64,000 bases of DNA from Syngnathus acus. Its lineage: Eukaryota; Chordata; Actinopteri; Syngnathiformes; Syngnathidae. Every line of letters begins with the position of its first letter. The stretch's first letter is position 1. The stretch is from assembly GCF_901709675.1 (NCBI RefSeq), contig NC_051101.1, positions 8,082,501 through 8,146,500 of the forward strand. The letters run 5' to 3'. The notes under the pieces are model-generated. The model was not told where the DNA came from, ran no database searches, and saw nothing but the letters and a program-made list of their open reading frames with translations. The position numbers and the translations under genes are program-made. Positions 38,161-50,790 of the stretch are shown piece after piece.

Positions 38161-39293
38161 GCTCAAGTTTAAGCCAATGGACATTATGAATGAATGGATT
38201 GCTCAAGTCAAGTAGAAATATTTGTGGTAGGCTTTGTGATTACCTTGTGGCAATCTATTTCAAGCACTCAACTTAATGATGCCTGTGCATTTGCATTTTT
38301 TTTTTGTAATTTCAATTGCTCTGGTTTTAGAATCCCTATGGTAATGAGTCTTCACATTCTCATATTATTAATGGAGTTGGGCTTTGTAGCTTGTCCAAAT
38401 CTAGTAACATATGTTATTCCAAAGATTAATTGATTCATTTTGTCCATGGATAAATTATTCTCAGAATGCAAAGTGTGTGTTGAGGCTACTTAACTAATGA
38501 CCTGTCTGCTGTGAACTACTCACTGGCCACTCATAAACGCAACACTGGTAACCATAGTTCTAGACCAATTGGATGCCGTGCGTATGTTTTGCTTGCTCAA
38601 GCAGTCGAGAAATTTTTCATAGACAGGGGATTCTTGACTGCATAGTTTTAGGTCACAGAATATTAACAAGACTGCTGCTTATGCTTACTCTTTAATTTTT
38701 TATCACACCTGGGGTATACACATTATCTGATTTGCATTTGTACCGCTTGACTATTTTCAAGTAATCTGTATACATTGTGTTTACATTTACTGAATACTTG
38801 AAACAACTGGCAATCAGAACCATGCAGCGGAAATACCTGTAGGACGAAGATGTGATCAAAGCCTCCACTTTTCTTGATGTGAGCACTTTTTTTAATGCAA
38901 CCGTAGCAGCAAGGATCACACTCATTGTTTCTCTTGACCTTGTTTTCTGACCCCATAAGATCATCTCTTAATCTCAACACCTATTGGATATCAAACAAGT
39001 CCGTAACTACATTCCCAAGGTTGTGGTGGAAGAATTATTATGCACATAACCATTATTTTGATTCTGTAGTTTGAAGCATTGTTGTGGTTAGCAGGTGAGA
39101 GTGAGATGTTTGACCTTGTTTAGACCCTTGAATCTAATCTTGTCGTCCATCATCAGTCAATTATTTGTTATTTGTGTTCTGATCAACTGCTCGAGGTGAT
39201 GAGTCCTGTCCCTGGTTTTCCAGAAGTCAATTTCAGCTTTCTCTATGGGGACATAGCTGTTGCCCTCAGCACTGTTACCCCTGGTAATAGTTA

Positions 39294-39425
39294 CACTTTG
39301 TGTAGTTTGCATGGTGTGCTTGCTTGGATTTTATCTAGGTACTCGGACTTCTTAAGATATCCATTAGTGTTATTGTTAGTGTTAACGGTTGTTTAAATGT
39401 GCTCCGAGCAAAAATGGATGGATGC
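39294..39425 (+). repeat. Degraded, internally deleted L2-like retroposon tail
   Basis: Forward-sense relic. In order: CACTTTGTGTAGTTTGCATG, a GCTTGGATTTTATCTAGGTA stretch, ACTCGGACTTCTT, GTGTTAACGGTTGTTTAAAT, GTGCTCCG and finally AAAAATGGATGGATG. The order follows the consensus tail with a large internal deletion before the terminal ATGG units. The 74-codon frame at 39172-39396 runs through it and is not a gene. Confidence 0.6.
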
Positions 39426-39467
39426 TCTGCAGTCCAGGATACTATAAATTAAAATATAAAATTCTAA

Positions 39468-39503
39468 ATATATATATATGAGTGTGTGTGTGTGCGTGTG
39501 TGT
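39468..39503. repeat. Compound (TA)n (GT)n microsatellite
   Basis: TA units at 39468-39479, then GT units to 39503 with one GC step. Seen directly. Confidence 0.9.
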
Positions 39504-39509
39504 ACATTT

Positions 39510-42100
39510 CATAGTTCTGTACACTCAAACTGATCAGCTCTCAGTTTCCGTATGTGTGCTAAATAGTTTGAGTGATGGGGAAACAATACCTCAGAAGAGA
39601 ATATTCCCCTGAATCACTGTCATACTCCGGTGCAAGATAGAACAAGTTAAACAAATGCTCAAGTTAAGTTTGGTTGTCTTTTTTTAATTCCTCCCTGCTG
39701 TGCCCCAACTGCCTCTCAGCATCTAGTCTGTCACAGTGAAGAGGCATAATGGGCCTCAGAAGATCAACCCATCTAAAGAGGGATTTGGAACCTTTCACCT
39801 CCAATAAATCCAGGCTGGGGGGAAGCTCTGTAGTTCATAAATGTGCAGAAGCAGTGTTAAAAGCCTACCTACTACTCTCAACAATCTCATGGAAACAGAT
39901 TTCTCTTAGAGTTCAAATAAAATGAACTAGTGCAGTTGAATGACACGCAACAGTAAGTCTATTTTGGATCTGTGAAAGTGAATGACCTCTGAGATTCGTT
40001 TAAACAAGACACATATTGGATAGTTTGTCAGTCTAATTGGATGGGCTATGATAAACCCCTCTCTGAACAGAATTAGAAATATCCATTCAAGCGATAGAAA
40101 ACCTATAGGCATGAAAGCCTAACAACATTAGCCAAATTTGATTGTTGCTGAGACCTACATGTGGAGTTATGTTATGAAAGATTGATCGGATTGTTGCCTG
40201 AGATAATTACAAATGATTAGTCAAAAACCTTTTACCGCATAGTGGCTTTGTCTACATAAACCATCTTAACGTTGTGAATACTGACATCCAATACAATCAA
40301 ATACTCTGCTTATAAACTGTTTTGATTGACACTGTCAGTCCGTTTTCAACTCTTGAATTGAATATCATCATTGTACAAGTGGTCATAATATTGTGGCTGC
40401 CTTGTGTACAGTATGTTGACTTATTTTTCATGGTTTCTCATTGGGATTAGTGATGATGTGTGAATGAAGGACTTTGGAACTGTGTACTGAATGCTTCTGA
40501 ACTTGATAGTTTAACACAGTGCAAGTATTTATTGGCTAAAAAGTCAAGTATTTTAAGTAAATTAAAAAAAAGTTTGATCATCTCAGCCAGCTTCTGACCA
40601 TGTCATTCATTACAGAAAATGATAAGGACAACAATCATTTCTTTGTTTGCAATGAAAGGTAAAAATGAACCATTTATTCATAAATCTTGCAAAATCTTGC
40701 CTTGTTTAAAGTTGTGACCCTATATGAATAAAAAAAAAAAGTACAAATCCACCCTTTTTATTTGATGTAGAAGTACAGGGACGTTTTTGTATGCAATTTG
40801 ATTAAAGCCCAAGGAGCCACAATTCTGATGATCATTAATTGCAACCTTCTAATTACCAGCGAGTTCTTTCATGTTCAGTTCAAATGTTAGAAAATGAACT
40901 CCCCTGTCATTTGCTGGGATTTTCAAGGCAGGGGAGAAACAAACACTAATAAGGTCTGTCCCTTTCAAAGAAGGCGAACATCACAAACACACATCACAGC
41001 GTTTCACTAGGTGAAAGGACCATCTGAACTGTAAATAAATGAAGCCAGAATATGCTTAATTATTTGTGGTCTGTCCTCAGTGAACATGGCTTCTTAAGTA
41101 ATAACATGGATTGAACTGAAGGAAAAACACTACGTACACAAGTGGAACAAAATCATGAGCTCGGCAACTGTACTAAACATAATATAATGCCAATTTGATG
41201 GAGTGTTTCACTTATACCTGGATAAATATGATATTCCATTGTCTGATGCAATTGCCTCTGAAAATACATCAATGAAATAAGCCCTGATTTGTTCACTGCA
41301 TTTGGCAAATAGCCAAAGGCAATGAAGAAACATAAGCAAAGGCCATAATGTTGTTTAGCGGGATTTAATCAAATAAGAAATGACAAACCACACTGTCTGA
41401 TTCCAAAAATTACACTGAGCATTACTGTAAAATTGTCTTTATTGTTTGTTGGAGTTTCTCAAGGGTGGTTAAGACCTTTTCAGGAGCAGAAAAGTGCTTG
41501 ATAGCCTGAAGCACCTTTGGTTTTTGATCATCATCATCTCAGATTATGGGTGGTTTATTAGGTGGTGGGAGTAGAAAAGGAATAGTTTAAAAATAAAACA
41601 TTATTTTTCTTATCCTAAACCATTCTCAATGTAGTAGTGCATGTCCCAGTTGGAGATTATTCCATTTTCAACACTGAAAGATGAATCATTTCCCTTTGCG
41701 TGTTGTCAGAACATGTTGTGTTTTTAAAAGACTAACATAATTAGATGGCACAATGTGAAGAACATGAGATTTAGCCTTGCCGCTAACACAATGATAGTCA
41801 CTCATTTGTACGGGCAACACTAGTGGTCCCTCCGCAATATCAAATTTTAGAATCAGGAGTTTATGAGCAAAGCTTTCACTGAGCAAAAGGGCCTCGGGGC
41901 CCTATAGCCTGTAGAAAGACAATTACTTGTATAGGTATTATTGTGTGATGGACTCTATTTGTTGGTGACCTGTAAAACACACACCAACTGTATAGTTTTG
42001 TTTGTCTTTTCCTGCTTTCTCGGGAAAAATATTGTTTAAAATGTTCAAGTTTTCATTCATTTAGCAATAAGCTCATCTCTTAAATCGTCAAAGTATTTTC
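39510..42100. other. Non-coding DNA, no gene seen
   Basis: AT-rich, with an A11 run near 40730. About 40835-41040 is a simple-repeat-free block that includes ATTAATTGCAACC and TCTAATTACC homeodomain-type words. No frame exceeds 66 codons here. There are no further repeats I recognise. Confidence 0.6.
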
Positions 42101-42156
42101 TTGCCGAATATAAAGTGCGTTATAAATATAATTTATTATTATTATTATTATTATTA
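42100..42156 (+). repeat. Retroposon-like tail with (TTA)n
   Basis: GAATATAAAGTGCGTTATAA, then ATATAATTTATTA and pure TTA units (42133-42156). It resembles the AAAGCGCTATATAAAT plus (ATT)n end found on many fish LINE/SINE copies. The body upstream is not recognisable, so only the tail is called. Confidence 0.45.
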
Positions 42157-43635
42157 CAAATTGTAATTAATTCGGATTATCTCCAATGCCCTTCAGAAAG
42201 TATCTGAGAAGTAATCTCAATATAATATCAAGTGTCAATTATTTTTAACAGATATACACCAATCATTACCCACAATATACAGATAACAGGACATAAATTG
42301 GAAGTTAGTTTTTTAATGTATTCTGGAGGAAGTTCAAGGTGGAGACACAGAGCATATGGAGGTAATAAGAAAAGCAAACAACTGAAACCAATGGGAGACA
42401 TCTTGACCATCACTTTGCAACACAGTGGAACAGGCAAGACAAGGGCAAGCCCACAGGGGGTCAAAATGCTCACTGCTCTCCTGAACCTTTCACTTGTCTT
42501 CATCACAGGGTAGGGATGAATAGTTTATTTATTTTTATTTTTTTTAATCGTTCGCTGCATATACAACTTGATCTAGCAATATTGTGAAACTATCTTTTAA
42601 TAGTTACAATTTTATGATTAAACATTTAGCACACGGTGATAGTGAACATGCTGGGATCCTTATCCGATTTAATACTTAAAATGTATTCATACATACATTA
42701 CAACCAATTGCTCCAAGCAAGCTCCACCAATATGTATCATAGAATTACTTAAAATATCATCCCCGGAATGTTCAGGGCTTTCCAAGTGCTTCCTTTACTT
42801 CCTCACTATGTTTTGCTGCTCCTTTTCCCTGACACAATCAATCCAGGCTCAACCATCCAGGGCCACTGTCACTGTACAGCATATGTAATATGTCCCGAGC
42901 GAACACCTGGGGACAGGGCAATGCGAACACCTGGGACACACGTACACACACATTTCCCCCACTCATCTTTTGAGGGAATAACACCCCGTGGAGCGGCTTC
43001 ACGACCACCTGGGTCCCCCCCCACTCCAGCTATCCCTCCTCCTGTACCGTCTTTCCACAACACGCCGGTGTCACTGCCAATCAGGCCTCCCTGTCACAGC
43101 ACTGTGCTGTGTGTGTGCATGTAAGGCAATTGCACCCACCACCTCACCCCTGGAGTGGACACGAAGAGGCAGAGAGTGATGGAGGCTGCCACCTAACAGC
43201 CTCTAATAGCACCTGACACAGCGTAACGCATGGCTACAATTTCTGTGACGCCCAGCTGAGCTTGGGTTAGGACGGACGAAGCAGAGGTGGGGAAAGGGAA
43301 TGAGGATGTGGGCTTTTAGTGGGATGTGAACATGTTGGCTTCATTGTTAGGACCCCTTTTGATAAAAAAAAAAAAGAAAAACCAATGGAAATTGCAGTAA
43401 AACGGACCAAAATAATAGTACATAAAATTGTGCTGAAAATTAATGTTAAGAGTTTCCACAAGATGTTTTGAACTCTGACTTCTGCATCTGATTTGACATT
43501 TCATCGTACTCTGCATAGATTCATGGCTCCCTGTAGCCATTATAGCAAACTAGCCTAAGTACATAACTGGGCCTCATCAATGTTTTACAATAGTGAAAGG
43601 TACGCTGTTCTATTTGTGGTACATTGTTGGTAACG

Positions 43636-43671
43636 CCCCCCCCCCCCCCCCCGCCCCACACACACACACAC
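43636..43671. repeat. Poly-C (17) plus (AC)n tract
   Basis: Seventeen consecutive C, one G, four C, then AC units to 43671. The G-rich complement could fold. Homopolymer C this long is uncommon and prone to length error in sequencing. Confidence 0.92.
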
Positions 43672-44999
43672 GTACACAAAGTTCACTGAAATAATTTGAC
43701 ACCGAAGCTCAAGTTGGCACCAGCAATCAAACAGTTTCTGGAACTTTCGATGAAACTTACTTATCCACCATACCTCATTTGCAGGGTAGTTTCAGTGCTA
43801 GTGTTTTAGTTAATGGGAGTGTACCAAATATGTAGTGTGTTTATGTGCCTAAAGAGACAAAACATCCAAGAGCTGTATAGGTCATATCGTGAGATCATGC
43901 ACCATCCAGCCACTTCTTTTGATAAAACGGCAACGTAAATATGTTGGATTTAGAATAAAAGCAGCTAGGGATGGCAAATGGTTATAACTGTCTGTGCCAA
44001 ATATTATAAATATATACAAGTTTTGTTTTTTCTCAGTCAAACAACGCTCTATGTAAAACTTTTTTCTTTTTTTTTGGGTTGGGGGGGTCCTCCGGATTAA
44101 ACCACTTGTCCTGAGCACTTCACAAGGGGGAGCGCTTAAGATGATCCACACTACCTATCGTTCTCGACCAACAGACGTCGGCGGTTACCCCATGAGCAGA
44201 TGTTCCTTGTAATAATCTCCAGTTGAGAGAGGCATGCACACCAGGTGGAAAAGCTAGGCTCCGCTCCCAAATGATTTTCCCTGATAAACAAAAGAAGCTT
44301 TGAGGTATCAGCTTTCGTTGACACAAAGCCTGGGGTGTAAGGGCCTACGGTGGCGAGTACTTTTAATACAATTATAGGTCTTTAGAGATTGGCAACAAGG
44401 TCAGGCAAGCAAACAAGGCTGATTTGCAAAAGTCTTGCGCATTTAAAAACACAGAAATAGCATTCCAAGTGGCACTTTGTCATGGTGGAAGTTGGTAATT
44501 TTATGACAGTGAATCTATACTTTAATAGATGTAAACAAATCTTAACTAGACTTTATTTTGGGGTAGAGGAGAAAGAATGTGAGCAAGAGACACCGTGTGC
44601 TCGAGAGAGAAAGAGCGCTCGAGAGAGAGGGGGACTGAATCGGCCTGCCTGAGCTAAAGTCCCCTAAGCAAGGGCACAGCTCCTGTTACTGCCTACTAAT
44701 GGGGCAGGTCTATTTCAGTAGAATTGATTGACTGCTTTCTCCCTCTGAGAGTGCAACTTTCTCATATCTGTGGAAAAAAATGGATCATAAGCACCTCAAC
44801 CGACAAGAGTGAGCGGTGAAGAGGAGTTGACGTCGGTGGCAAGACCACTCCTCTTCTGTTTTCCCCCCTCCACACTTGCAGCCTGTGGGACTGTTGGCCA
44901 GTTCTGGAGTGGAGGCAGGGTGGACAGAATTTAGGTGCTGTGATGCGGGTGTGAAATTCCAGCTGAAACCTTTAGGGGGTGCAGTCATTCCACCCTGAA

Positions 45000-45330
45000 A
45001 CTAAGCAAGGCCGCCTTTACTCTGTCATAACTGTCAAAAGCAAATCCATCCCGGCTGATTGTTCTCATTGTGAAGAATAGGGGTAATGCTGGTAACGTTG
45101 ACAGATTTCCTGAATAAGAAATAGGACAGGTTATGAAAATGTATCTGACAGGTATACACTGCTGATTTGATACAAATATGAAGCTGGATTATAAGGTCAC
45201 GGGCACTGTAGGGACCGCATTAATGATGGGTGCTAATTGATTTGACAGGCTCGATGGAGGCCTGTTGTTTCATACATTTTACATTTCTATAAACCTCTTC
45301 ATCACTTTACGCTGACACAAAGTTTCACAG
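45000..45330. promoter_or_regulatory. Candidate conserved non-coding element
   Basis: A block of unbroken complex sequence with a bicoid-type GGATTA (45186-45191) overlapping a region with a nuclear-receptor half site AAGGTCA (45193-45199), followed by GCTAATTGATTTGACAGG. Microsatellites and homopolymers are absent. Enhancer function is inference; conservation is untested. Confidence 0.27.
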
Positions 45331-45857
45331 TATAAACTCTTGAGTCGTTTTGAATGAATGCGAGGATTAAAAATCATATCTAGACATCGTCATTACACAA
45401 AAGGACGCCCAAGCCGCCAAACTCAGTCTTATTTAAACATCTGCTATAAAACCCACTCATTGGCTTTTCCAGCCTCAGGCATGCAGCTGAATTTGTGCGC
45501 ACTCGTGTGCAAGTGTGCACTGAGGATTGTGGTGAATGCCCAATTATCTGATTATATATGTTTATTCCAACTTGTCCCTCTGGAGGACTGAGCGGCGCAT
45601 GCAGAAAACCAGGCAGCAGACAGTCGACACACAGCAGCTCTAAGTGGCGCGCGGAGAACTCTTTTAACCTTGTCACTCGTTGCTTGGCTTTCCAAATAGT
45701 GTCCTCTCACTCATTCTTAATGTGCCTTTTAAGTCATAATACATATATTCATTTCATCTGTCTATTTGAGGAAACGGAATGCAGGATTTTTTGTATAAAA
45801 TTAGATTAGAGCAGGAGCTACATATAGTGAAATTCAAATATTTTTGCATGTGCTTTT

Positions 45858-45858
45858 C

Positions 45859-45889
<31 letters not shown>

Positions 45890-45902
45890 TCTATTTTATT
45901 AT

Positions 45903-45938
<36 letters not shown>

Positions 45939-45968
45939 CGTGTGCGTGTGTGTTCGTGTGTGTGTGTT
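45858..45968. repeat. Compound (TTA)n / (TG)n microsatellite
   Basis: TTA units at 45858-45889, a short spacer, then TG units at 45907-45968 with CG interruptions. Both strands have spurious open frames here (Tyr or Ile runs, then Cys-Val or His-Thr runs). Confidence 0.95.
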
Positions 45969-45974
45969 CATGCG

Positions 45975-47835
45975 TGGGGGGGCTGTTCATGTATGCAGTA
46001 TTATGCCCAGGGTATGGGGGAAAGAAAAATACAAATTAAACAGAAATTTGATTTGTTGTTTCGACAACATCATGGAGAATAAAAAAATGCAAAAAAGCAA
46101 AATATACCTTTTGCTTTATTAAATTGAAATCAAAAAGCATTGCAAAACATTTGGGCTCCGTTAGAATGTTAAGTTACATTGCCTGTTTTCATAATCCAGT
46201 TATAAAGTGGATCAGTCTGTTCAGCATTTCAAATGGTCCTTAAAAATATTCTTTATGTGTGTGTGTTTGTATTTATTTTTTATTCAATAATGTTAGAAAT
46301 ATGCACTTGTGTTGGGGTGGCCGCAGCTTTTAAATGTGTTCTCTCTCCGAGTACAAAGCGTGTTTATCCCACAGATTTGAAAGGGACGTGCTTAATAAGC
46401 TTCAACTACATTTGCCTTTGATCAAGTTAAAGAAGAGCAAAGGGGGCTCTCTAGCTAATGTTGATCCCCATGGCTTTCTTCACACCTAGTACGCTCTCTT
46501 CTGAACATGCCTGCACACACACGTATAACCCCACCAATGGGAGGTTACAAGCCAAGGTGACTCTATCCGTATTGATCTCCAAATAGCAGTGCTGTGTAGA
46601 AACTGCAAAAGAGCAAAAAAATAAGTGTTTCTAAAGGGACAGATGGTCAGTGAATGATTTTTAGAGTGACTGGGACAGTACACAGATGAAAGTTAAAGCA
46701 TTTGCAGAAATAGCTCAGTGTCTATCGTGACAATATCTAAAATCAAAACAACAAAACGGGTTGCAGATTTTATTTCATTATTAATTCTCTCCAATACATT
46801 AGATGATGGGTCAATATTTTGAAATTTGGCTTGGCAGATGGTACATGTGAGGTTGTCACCTCAATCATGTGTCACTGAGGTTAATGAATCAGTATAGTTC
46901 AAATAAATGTAATTTGGTCATTTTGAGTGTCCATTAGAAGCAAGCCACATGGAAAAATTACAAGCCATCATGTTCATCAAGGAGTAAATCAATGGTAACC
47001 TGCTCTTCCCTTGAACGTGCTCCAGTTTAGGTCAGCGCTTGATTCTTCAAACATTGTACATTGATTGTCTGCCGGACATTGAAAACCGCTTTAATGGTCC
47101 GCTTTAAAAATGCTGTTTGTATTGACTGCATTTGATTTTGAATTGCACACGGCACAAGGTTGTTGTTTTTTCTTACTTTGGTTCGTCATTACTGAGAATT
47201 TTTTATTGATCCTTCACCTTTGTTTGACAGTGCATTGATGTTTTCATAAAAACAAAAAGTGATTATTTTTTATATTACTATATCTTTCCATTTCATTTTT
47301 ATTTTCTAATTGGTTTCTTAGGGCTTAGCTAAATGAAATTGATTTTTTTGTCCCACAGCTATTTCTTTAAACAAACGAAGCTGATATATAAATTAGGATT
47401 TCAAGGAAAAAAAGAGAGACTAGATAAAGAATTAAAATTACACAACACAATTCAATTAAATGTTTATATTTAACAAACACGGTTGTATCTAATATCCACA
47501 TCATCATTTGTTGTTCCTACTTTTTATCCATCGCACTTGTTCAGCGGACAAGTGACACACGGTGGCAGAGCCCAAAGTGCTAGAGTGTGAAGGCAATGGA
47601 GGAATTGAGAGTCTCTGGGGGAACTGGTTGGAATGTGCACTGAAGCTCAGTGAATGAGCTGCACGCTGGGCAGGGGGGTACGGGAACTTTTGTGTCCAGG
47701 CAACAGGGTCACAATGGCGATGACTGACACTAAAACAACATTTCTTACATCAGCTAACGCACCTTGATCAAGCATTTGTTTGAAGGATCATTTTGTATGA
47801 CATGGTGTTTTGCTTGGTTAATAAGAAATAAGTGA
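45975..47835. other. Non-coding DNA, no gene seen
   Basis: AT-rich DNA with small A or T runs. About 46980-47170 is a more complex block containing TTGATTCTTCAAACATTG. Short frames at 46233-46421 and 46486-46683 lack domains. Nothing else recognised. Confidence 0.6.
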
Positions 47836-47837
47836 GT

Positions 47838-47990
47838 AGGGCACTGATGGTTTAGTTGCACATTTTAGTGCGGTCAGTGTGGATTCAGTTCTCACTGAGG
47901 GTGACAGTGTGAATGTGAGTGAGAATTATTGTCCAGTATGTGCCCTGCAACTGTGAGTATAAGGAATATGAAAAAAGGGATGGATAGGTG
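47838..47990 (+). repeat. Degraded L2-like retroposon tail, forward sense
   Basis: In order: GGGCACTGATGGTTTAGTTG, a GTGTGGATTCAGTTCTCACT stretch, GAGGGTGACAGTGTGAATGT, a GAATTATTGTCC segment, ATGTGCCCTGCAACTG and a GGGATGGATAGG end. This is the consensus order from the head (GGCACGGTGGTGCAGTGG-like) to the ATGG tail, with the section after CCCTGC largely deleted. A (TAA)n tract follows about 20 bases later. Confidence 0.65.
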
Positions 47991-48007
47991 TTTGATTTAG
48001 CTTATTG

Positions 48008-48033
48008 TAAATAATAATAATAATAATAATAAT
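48008..48033. repeat. (TAA)n microsatellite
   Basis: Pure TAA units directly downstream of the retroposon relic, possibly seeded by its tail. Confidence 0.92.
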
Positions 48034-48159
48034 GAAGAGCTTCCTTCATTTAATGCTTCTGATTTTAATTATTTCCATTTATTTTACAAACTTTGCGGGT
48101 GAGAAAATTATTTTTTTTCTGTCCTGAACTTCATCGCTGGTACTGCCTTGCTCTGACAG

Positions 48160-48330
48160 CCTTAAGTTTTCATTGCTCCCTGTACACATATCAATCGCTT
48201 TAATAGTGAGCTCACTGGCTGATAGTATAATTAGGCTAACATCTCTTTTAGGAGTCTATTGAGCATTGTAATTAGTAGCAGATTAATGGGCAGTGAAGGC
48301 TCAGCTTCTCAAGAGCAACACCAGTGACCC
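48160..48330. promoter_or_regulatory. Candidate conserved non-coding element with TAATTA pairs
   Basis: Homeodomain cores TAATTA at 48228-48233 and 48269-48274 are about four helical turns apart, followed by AGATTAATGGGC. It is free of simple repeats. The arrangement suits paired or LIM-type homeodomain input, but this is inference. Confidence 0.27.
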
Positions 48331-48972
48331 ACTGTTACCTTCAGCTGTGCACCACCCAGGGGCAAGGAAGAGTGGGTGAAGTGGGGGTTGCGGTAATGCT
48401 GAGAGTGGCTGTGGATAAGTGTGTGTGTGTGTATTTGTGGGTTTTGAGTCGATGAGGTGTGTGTGCGCGTGTGTGTGGTTTTGAAATAAATCTTAATAGT
48501 TGAAAAGAGGGTTTGAGGGCCTGCGTTTGAGGTGTAAAAACAAGGAGGAGGTCAAGGATGTGTACGCGAGTGTATGTGTGTGTGCGCGTTCATGTGTGTG
48601 TTTGCAGGGAGAGTAGCTCCAGGTCCTATGGAGACATTGTGAGACATTGAAAGTCTCGCCTTGGGGGTGCCCGAGCACTAATTCTAATTATCACCAGATT
48701 ACAGAGATAATGGGAGTCCCTGCTGTCAAGAATCTAACTCTTCTCCCTCAGACTCTTTCTCCCCCTATCACCCCCCCTTTCCTCATTCTCTCGACTATGG
48801 CCATTTTACAGCCCAGCAGTCACTAAGGGTGCCTGGTAAATGCGTGAGAGAGTTTTGGGGAACGAATGAGCTGCAAAGGGAGTCGTTTTCAGAGTATTAG
48901 ATTGTGAGAGTGAGGAGATTGAAAGGAGACCAGAACTGACAGCAGGGAGGAGGCAAGTAAAAAGGTACTAAA

Positions 48973-48992
48973 GAGAAAGAAAGAAAGAAAGA
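48973..48992. repeat. (GAAA)n microsatellite
   Basis: Five GAAA-type units, seen directly. Confidence 0.9.
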
Positions 48993-50469
48993 ATATTTAG
49001 TTCACTTAGTTTCAGACATCCGTAGTTTGTTGAAATGTGCAATTATTGTTTTTATGCATTCAATTATATTTGTCATTTAACATTTATTTATTCGGGTAAG
49101 GCAATTAATAACAGATTCTCATTTGCAAGACCAACCTGGCAGCAGAAAGCAAAATTATTACTTGACGTGGGATGACGTGTGAGGGATGAGGTCGCTCCCC
49201 ATGGAGCAGAAAGCAAACTGCAGTTGATGCCAAAAAACCTACACCACACTGTTCCAGCAGTCTGTTGGAGCTTGGCTCCAAAACACACCTGCAGACACCC
49301 TGAGGCCCGAGGTTGGCGTGGTTAATCATGGCTAAGAGCTACACGAGTGGCATTCAAACTTTTCCCTGATGAATTAAAACACATCATGGCTATTTTTTTT
49401 TATAAAACACAAATCCCTTTTAATTGGGATATTTCTTCAAAATATTCTTCAAAATGTACAACGTAGATTGAGGGACCATTTCAAATAGAATTACTGCTAC
49501 TGCAGGAGTGGTGCGCTTACTTTGAATGCCTGTTCATCATACCTGATGGATTTACTAGGCACAAGAATCCTGTTTTTATTCTCAAATTAATCTGTTGAGT
49601 ACTCTGATGGGAGCCATAAAGAATGACATATTTATCTTCGGGCTAGGTGGTTTGACAAGGACAGCCATGGTGAGTTATTACAGTGCACAAAACGGGGGGC
49701 TTGGGTGGAGACTTGACTTCACTGTATATCATAGTAATGCCCTGCTGTACTATCAACATGGACACTGATTTAATACGGCATTATTTATAAGCTTCTTATT
49801 ATGAGCCGGTTCAAATAATGTTATTCATATCAGTCATTAATTTCTGCACTTTTGTTGTTCAACTATTATGATTTTCTTATAATACCGACATGATTATGCT
49901 ACTGCATAAACTGCCCCCTCCTCTATCAAAGCCCTATTAATAACAAGCACCATTAAATTTATCAACCACTGTTTTATTACACTCTAGATCATATAGTCAG
50001 TCAATGCTTTTGATGTATAGCTGTATAACTTATAATGAACTGAATAACGTTGTTTTCCCTCACAGGTCACAGTTGTGTCTGACGAGTTATAAATTAGCTC
50101 TACTCAATTAGCCAAGCTTCAAAACAACCACTAGTTGCATTTACAGAATTAAATATTGACTAACAGTGTTATTGAGATTTATCAACCCTAAAGTCAGATG
50201 TCAGTGGAATTCATTCCATTTACCTTGATTGCATTGCTTTTCTGGAGGAGTTCTTTCCCTCCCAGTGGAACTCAATATGGCACTGCGCTGTCCTAATATA
50301 TGCGTGTGTGTGTCTGTCTTTATGCATATACATTCTCCAACAATACTTCAACGCAAACTTAACATAGACCTACTGTATAATTGCTGTGTTCTAAGGTGAC
50401 CTCTCACAACAGTCAGAATAGGGATGCAGGGAATGAAACTTTCCCAACCTGCCTCATGCTTCAGATGAA

Positions 50470-50790
50470 TGGTACGTTTGTCATTTGTTTCAAAGGGCGA
50501 CTGCTGTAAAGCAATCCACAAGCATTCTCTCCCTCCTCGGCCTGTTCTGTGGGATTGCTGTGTTGTCTACTGAGGCATGTTGAGCTGGAGCTATGGGAGT
50601 TAAATGGATTAGTTACCTTTAAGGTCCTTTGCGGCTTTTATTTCACAGACAAGCTCACAGGGAGCTTTTGAAAAGCGTGCAACCCCTCCTCATCTCGTTC
50701 CTAATGACATAATCACGTACTCTAATTAGGTTAGATTTTCAAATGGTATCTCGACATGAATAGGGGGTTAATTTTCCTGATTTTCTCATT
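50470..50790. promoter_or_regulatory. Candidate conserved non-coding element with CTAATTAG
   Basis: Holds a perfect palindromic homeodomain site CTAATTAG (50722-50729), an upstream CATTTGTTTCAAAGGGC word and TTTAAGGTCCTTTGC. There are no simple repeats over 300 bases. A regulatory role is inferred from texture only. Confidence 0.27.

Larger units (their letters stand above)
33070..39290. other. Non-coding DNA with possible regulatory blocks, no gene seen
   Basis: No convincing coding frame (maximum 120 codons, at 34849-35211, through C-rich sequence). Microsatellite-free blocks lie at about 33110-33430, 34400-34580 and 37790-38160. A perfect 18 bp palindrome is at 33546-33563. Octamers ATTTGCAT are at 38289-38296 and 38730-38737. 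An 11 bp inverted pair (36341-36351 and 36431-36441) flanks 79 bases but does not extend into a good hairpin. Confidence 0.6.
42160..45855. other. Non-coding DNA, no gene seen
   Basis: Overlapping opposite-strand frames at 42228-42513, and 42768-43124 through proline-rich low-complexity sequence, have no domain. It contains the poly-C/AC tract listed separately and GA-rich words at 44600-44632. Blocks of moderate GC lie at about 44090-44330 and 45000-45330. The 45380-45676 frames on both strands appear to be chance. Confidence 0.6.

Noticed and set aside
45754-46122. Overlapping frames rich in Ile/Tyr and Val/Cys or His/Thr
   Set aside because: Translation of the TTA/TG compound microsatellite on both strands.
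46695-46730. AATAGCTCAGTGTC, tRNA A-box-like
   Set aside because: No B box or acceptor stem follows.
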